This document shows, piece by piece, positions 46,388-49,585 of a stretch of DNA of 49,585 nt; within the stretch, counting starts at the first letter, position 1; every line of letters begins with the position of its first letter. The notes beneath the pieces were generated by a model. It searched no databases and was not told where the DNA came from. It saw nothing but the letters and a program-made list of their open reading frames with translations. The stretch comes from Alphaproteobacteria bacterium (GTDB lineage Bacteria; Pseudomonadota; Alphaproteobacteria; TMED109), in NCBI GenBank assembly GCA_022825235.1, contig JAJDYI010000079.1, forward strand, positions 1 to 49,585, given 5' to 3'. A program made the position numbers and the translations under genes.

Positions 46388-48435
46388 GGAACCGCTGGCG
46401 GACGGCCGACGCTGCGGCCCTGGTCCGGCGGCTGCGGCGACGCGGCGTGGCGGAGGATCTGGCGCTCCGCGTGTACTCGAGCCGCCTGCTCGGCGGCGAC
46501 CCGCGCCTGGTGCTGCACGGCGGCGGCAACACGTCGGTGAAGGTATCCCGGCCCGGCGCGCGGACGGACACGCTCGACGTCCTCCACGTCAAGGGGAGCG
46601 GCTGGGACATGGCGGCGATCGAGCCGGAGGGCCTGCCCGGGATCCGATTGGCGCCGCTCCGGGCCCTTCGGGGACGCCCGGAGCTATCCGACGAGGCCAT
46701 GGTGCAGGCCCACCGCGCGCACCTGCTGGACCCCTCCGCCCCCTCGCCCTCCGTCGAAACCCTGCTCCACGCGTTCCTGCCGCACACGTACATCGACCAT
46801 ACCCACGCCAATGCCGTGTTGGCGGTCACCAACCAGCCCGATGGGGCCGCGCGGGCCCGCGCGATCTGGGGGGACCGCGTCGGCATCGTGCCCTACGTGA
46901 TGCCCGGATTCCGGCTCGCGAAGGCCTGCGCCGCGGCCTACGAGGAAGCGCCCGAGGTCGAAGGGCTCATCCTGCTGGCGCACGGGATCTTCACGTTCGG
47001 CCCGACCGCGCGGATCGCCTACGACCGCATGATCAGCCTGGTGAGCGCCGCCGAACGTGCAGTCGCCCGCAAGCAGCGTTCGGTACGGCCTGTCCGGTCG
47101 CGGCCGCCGGCCGATCGCACCGTGTCCGCCGCCGCCCCGGTGCTGCGGGGCCTCCTCTGCCGGGCGCTGGATCCCGACCGCACCGAGCGCCCGGCCCGCC
47201 GACTGGTGCTCGTGCACCGCGCAAGTGCCCGCGCGCGGTGGCTCGCCGACCATCCCGATCTCGCGACCGGGCCGGTGACGCCCGACCACGTACTCAGGAC
47301 CAAGCCGCGCCCCCTGGTCGTCCCCGACCACGGGCGGGCTGCCGGCACGCCCGGGTTTCGGTGTACGGCATCTTCTGCAATCAACGCGTACACAGATCGT
47401 TACCGGTCCTATCTCAAGGCACATGCAGGACGGGCCGACGGGCCGCTCACACCGCTGGATCCCGCGCCCCGGGTGCTGCTGGCGCCCGGCCTCGGCGTCA
47501 TTGCGGCGGGGCCCAGCCGCCGGGCCGCCGACATCACCGCGGACCTGGCCGAGGCCACGGCCGAAGTGGTCCGGGCGGCGGACGCCCTTGGATCGTTCCA
47601 GGCATTGCCCGACGCGGACCTGTTCGACGTCGAATACTGGCCCCTCGAGCAGGCGAAGCTCGGGACCCGCCGTCAACTCCCGTTCGAGGGCCACGTGGTG
47701 GTGGTGACGGGCGCCGGCGGGGCCATCGGGCAGGCCACCGCGCAGGCCTTCCGCGCCGAGGGCGCCGAGGTGGCGCTGCTCGACCGGAACCGGCGCACGC
47801 TCGAGCAGGCGGCGGCGGAGGTCGGAGGCCTGGCGGTCGAGACGGATCTCACCCGTCCGGACAGCGTGGCGCGCGCCTTCGACCGGATCGTCCGGACCTT
47901 CGGCGGTCTCGACGTCCTGGTCTCCAACGCGGGCGTCGCCTACTCCGGCGCGATCGCCGACGTCGATGAAGCGACGCTCCGCGAGAGTTTCGAGGTGAAC
48001 TTCTTCGCGCATCAGCGCGTGGCGCAGGCCGCGCTCGCCGTGTTCCGGGCGCAGGGCATCGGCGGGTGCCTGCTCTTCAACGTATCCAAGCAGGCGGTGT
48101 ACCCGGGGCCGAAACTCGGCGCCTACAGCACCGCCAAGGCAGCGACGCTGGCCCTGATGCGCCAGTACGCCCTGGAGTGCGGCGGCGAAGGCATTCGCGC
48201 CAACGCGGTCAATCCCGACCGAATCCGAAGCGGCATCCTCGACGATGCCATGATCAGGGCACGCGCCAGGGAGCGGAATTTGAGCGTGGACGACTACATG
48301 GCCGGCAACCTGCTGGGCGAGGAAGTACGGGCGGCGGACGTGGCGCAGGCCTTCGTGCTGCTTGCGCGCCAGGAGCGGACGACGGCCGCCGTGCTCACGG
48401 TGGACGGCGGCAACCTTGCGGCGGCGGTGCGCTGA
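46384..48435 (+). CDS. Class II aldolase - short-chain dehydrogenase fusion
   Basis: Predicted 683 residues from GTG 46384. Residues about 1-430 are a class II (RhaD/fuculose-type) aldolase: LVLHGGGNTSVKVSRP, the zinc-binding HTYIDHTHANAVLAVTNQ and LLAHGIFTFGPTARIAYDR. Residues about 435-683 are an SDR: VVVVTGAGGAIGQATAQAFR, VSNAGVAYSG, active-site LGAYSTAKAATLALMRQY. Relatives couple rhamnulose-1-phosphate cleavage to lactaldehyde oxidation. Overlap with mtnA suggests the substrate here may be 5-methylthio- or 5-deoxyribulose-1-phosphate. No rhamnose genes are nearby. Confidence 0.9.
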   Translation: MRNRWRTADAAALVRRLRRRGVAEDLALRVYSSRLLGGDPRLVLHGGGNTSVKVSRPGARTDTLDVLHVKGSGWDMAAIEPEGLPGIRLAPLRALRGRPELSDEAMVQAHRAHLLDPSAPSPSVETLLHAFLPHTYIDHTHANAVLAVTNQPDGAARARAIWGDRVGIVPYVMPGFRLAKACAAAYEEAPEVEGLILLAHGIFTFGPTARIAYDRMISLVSAAERAVARKQRSVRPVRSRPPADRTVSAAAPVLRGLLCRALDPDRTERPARRLVLVHRASARARWLADHPDLATGPVTPDHVLRTKPRPLVVPDHGRAAGTPGFRCTASSAINAYTDRYRSYLKAHAGRADGPLTPLDPAPRVLLAPGLGVIAAGPSRRAADITADLAEATAEVVRAADALGSFQALPDADLFDVEYWPLEQAKLGTRRQLPFEGHVVVVTGAGGAIGQATAQAFRAEGAEVALLDRNRRTLEQAAAEVGGLAVETDLTRPDSVARAFDRIVRTFGGLDVLVSNAGVAYSGAIADVDEATLRESFEVNFFAHQRVAQAALAVFRAQGIGGCLLFNVSKQAVYPGPKLGAYSTAKAATLALMRQYALECGGEGIRANAVNPDRIRSGILDDAMIRARARERNLSVDDYMAGNLLGEEVRAADVAQAFVLLARQERTTAAVLTVDGGNLAAAVR

Positions 48436-48437
48436 CC

Positions 48438-49448
48438 ATGCAGGTATGGGAGCTCACGGCCTGGTCCCGCGACGGCCTGCGGCAGGCGGAACGCCCCGAT
48501 CCGGTGCCCGGCCCGGGCGAGGTCGTCGTCGGGATCGAGGCGGCGTCACTCAACTACCGTGACCTCGTGATGGTTAACGGCGGCTACGGCCGCGCGGGCG
48601 GTGGCCTTCCCGTCGTGCCGCTGTCCGATGGGGCCGGACGAATCGTCGCCGTCGGTGACAGGGTCGACCCGTCGCTGGAAGGGCAGCTCGTGGTCCCCTC
48701 GTTCTTCCAGCACTGGCGAAGCGGGCGCTTTCCTCCCGACGCCCTGACCGGAGCGCTCGGCGGGCCGCTCGACGGGGTCCTGCAGGAGCGGATGCTCCTC
48801 GACGCGGGCGGCGTGGTCGCCGCTCCCAAGGGCTGGAGTGCCGCGGAGGCCAGCACGCTGCCGTGCGCCGCGATCACCGCATGGAGCGCGGTGTCGGGGC
48901 TGGCCCGTACCCGGCCCGGAGACGTGGTCGTCGTGGAGGGGACGGGCGGGGTCGCCTGCTTTGCCGTCCAGTTCGCACACCTGTGCGGTGCGCACGTCGT
49001 CGTCGTGTCCTCGAGCGACGCCAAGCTCGCGGCCGTCCAGCGCCTGGGCGCCGATACCCTGATCAACTACCGCCGCACCCCGCAATGGGGTAAGACAGTC
49101 CGCGCCGACGTGGGGGAGGCTGACTTGGTGATTGAGCTGGGCGGCGCGGAAACGCTCGGGCAGGCGCTCCGGGCCGTGCGGCCGGGCGGGACCATCGCGC
49201 TGATCGGCGTGCTGTCCGGCGGCCTGGCCGAGCTGCCGCTCGGACCGGCGGTCACCCGCGAAATCCGCTTCCAGTCGGTGACCTGCGGGTCACGCGATGA
49301 TCTCAGGGACATGGTCCGGGCCATCGACGCCAGCACCCTCCGGCCGATGATCGACCGGACCTATCCGTTCGAAGCCCTGCCCGACGCGTTCGACCGGCTG
49401 GAGGCGGCCGAACACATCGGCAAGATCTGCGTGAACGGAGCGGCCTAG
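48438..49448 (+). CDS. MDR-family NAD(P)-dependent oxidoreductase
   Basis: Predicted 336 residues from ATG 48438, two bases after the preceding stop. Medium-chain dehydrogenase fold: VVVGIEAASLNYRDLVMVNG, the nucleotide loop VVVEGTGGVACFAVQFAHLC, and VRPGGTIALIGVLSGGLAEL. The catalytic-zinc Cys and structural Cys quartet are absent, as in quinone oxidoreductase-like members. Tight spacing with mtnA and the aldolase fusion suggests it handles the aldehyde released by the aldolase or its reduced product. This is inference from context. Confidence 0.88.
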   Translation: MQVWELTAWSRDGLRQAERPDPVPGPGEVVVGIEAASLNYRDLVMVNGGYGRAGGGLPVVPLSDGAGRIVAVGDRVDPSLEGQLVVPSFFQHWRSGRFPPDALTGALGGPLDGVLQERMLLDAGGVVAAPKGWSAAEASTLPCAAITAWSAVSGLARTRPGDVVVVEGTGGVACFAVQFAHLCGAHVVVVSSSDAKLAAVQRLGADTLINYRRTPQWGKTVRADVGEADLVIELGGAETLGQALRAVRPGGTIALIGVLSGGLAELPLGPAVTREIRFQSVTCGSRDDLRDMVRAIDASTLRPMIDRTYPFEALPDAFDRLEAAEHIGKICVNGAA

Positions 49449-49518
49449 ACTGAAGTTCCAGAGAGTGGAAGAAGTAAGAGCCTGTTTTGGCGGGCAGTCA
49501 TAAATTGTCAGCGGCGCG

Positions 49519-49585
49519 CTACTGGCTACGCGTCAACCGTACGCCGAGCAGCTTGAAGGCCTGTTGCTGGAGCGGGGTGGGCCGT
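49519..49585 (-). CDS. Possible transposase C-terminus, cut by window edge
   Basis: Reading leftward from the window edge, the frame RPTPLQQQAFKLLGVRLTRS ends in Gln and TAG at 49521-49519. Endings such as TPxQxxAFELLGV are remembered from IS1634-like transposases. Only 22 codons are visible. The sequence between the MDR gene and this frame shows no clear terminal repeat. Confidence 0.35.
   Translation of the reverse strand, partial: RPTPLQQQAFKLLGVRLTRSQ

Noticed and set aside
1-49585. CRISPR arrays, prophage, tRNA and rRNA genes
   Set aside because: No regularly spaced repeats, phage structural genes, cloverleaf sequences or rRNA segments were recognised on either strand.

Overview
The window is about 49.6 kb of GC-rich bacterial DNA that looks like an alphaproteobacterial chromosome. 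The strongest taxonomic hints are a PopZ-type (DUF2497) gene between tolC and valS, and a DUF721/DciA-like gene beside mutY. Both arrangements are familiar from Alphaproteobacteria. No rRNA, tRNA, CRISPR array or prophage was found. The only insertion-sequence trace is the possible tail of a transposase at the right edge.

Layout. (1) 1-11.3 kb is accessory DNA: a CmcJ/NvfI-type oxidoreductase, a small lipoprotein, an intact RES/Xre toxin-antitoxin pair, a ribokinase, a DUF3237 protein, a VapB and an AbiEi antitoxin facing each other across two wrecked toxin genes, a secreted histidine phosphatase, a ribbon-helix-helix antitoxin and a phytanoyl-CoA dioxygenase-like protein. (2) 11.4-21.3 kb is core: ilvD, valS, a short PopZ-like protein, a TolC-type outer-membrane protein, a branched-chain amino-acid-type binding protein, a DUF721 protein, a cupin-like protein and mutY. 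(3) 21.5-32.3 kb holds a TAXI-type TRAP transporter. Its binding protein and small membrane protein (21.5-22.7 kb) are separated from its fused permease (30.6-32.3 kb) by an eight-gene heme-copper cluster and a decayed PIN module. (4) 32.4-38.9 kb carries a rhodanese, a PLP decarboxylase, HigA with a ruined higB, an AtuA-like/SMP-30 catabolic operon and tlyA. (5) 39-42.6 kb is gene-poor and scarred: a six-cysteine secreted protein, an orphan coding fragment, mazEF, and a HEPN/Abi-like gene broken by a 25-bp tandem duplication. (6) 42.6-49.4 kb has an AhpD-like protein, aroC, fabI and an operon of mtnA, an aldolase-SDR fusion and an MDR oxidoreductase.

Two themes stand out. First, the heme-copper cluster (22.8-29.5 kb) has a complete CuA subunit II and all six histidine ligands in subunit I. 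It lacks the active-site tyrosine of oxygen reductases, with Gln244 in its place. Beside it lie CtaB, SCO, a cytochrome b-ferredoxin-FlpD triple fusion and a complete hemerythrin. I infer a nitric-oxide-reductase-like system of the NorSY type rather than an oxygen reductase. Second, the window is a graveyard of toxin-antitoxin and abortive-infection genes. VapC, AbiEii, HigB, a PIN toxin and a HEPN protein each carry a visible lesion, while the matching antitoxins VapB, AbiEi, HigA and an RHH protein keep open frames. Only RES/Xre and MazEF look intact.

The mtnA-aldolase/SDR-MDR operon may form a route that salvages methylthioribose-phosphate or 5-deoxyribose-phosphate to DHAP. All assignments rest on reading the sequence and remembered family features. 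No database search was possible.
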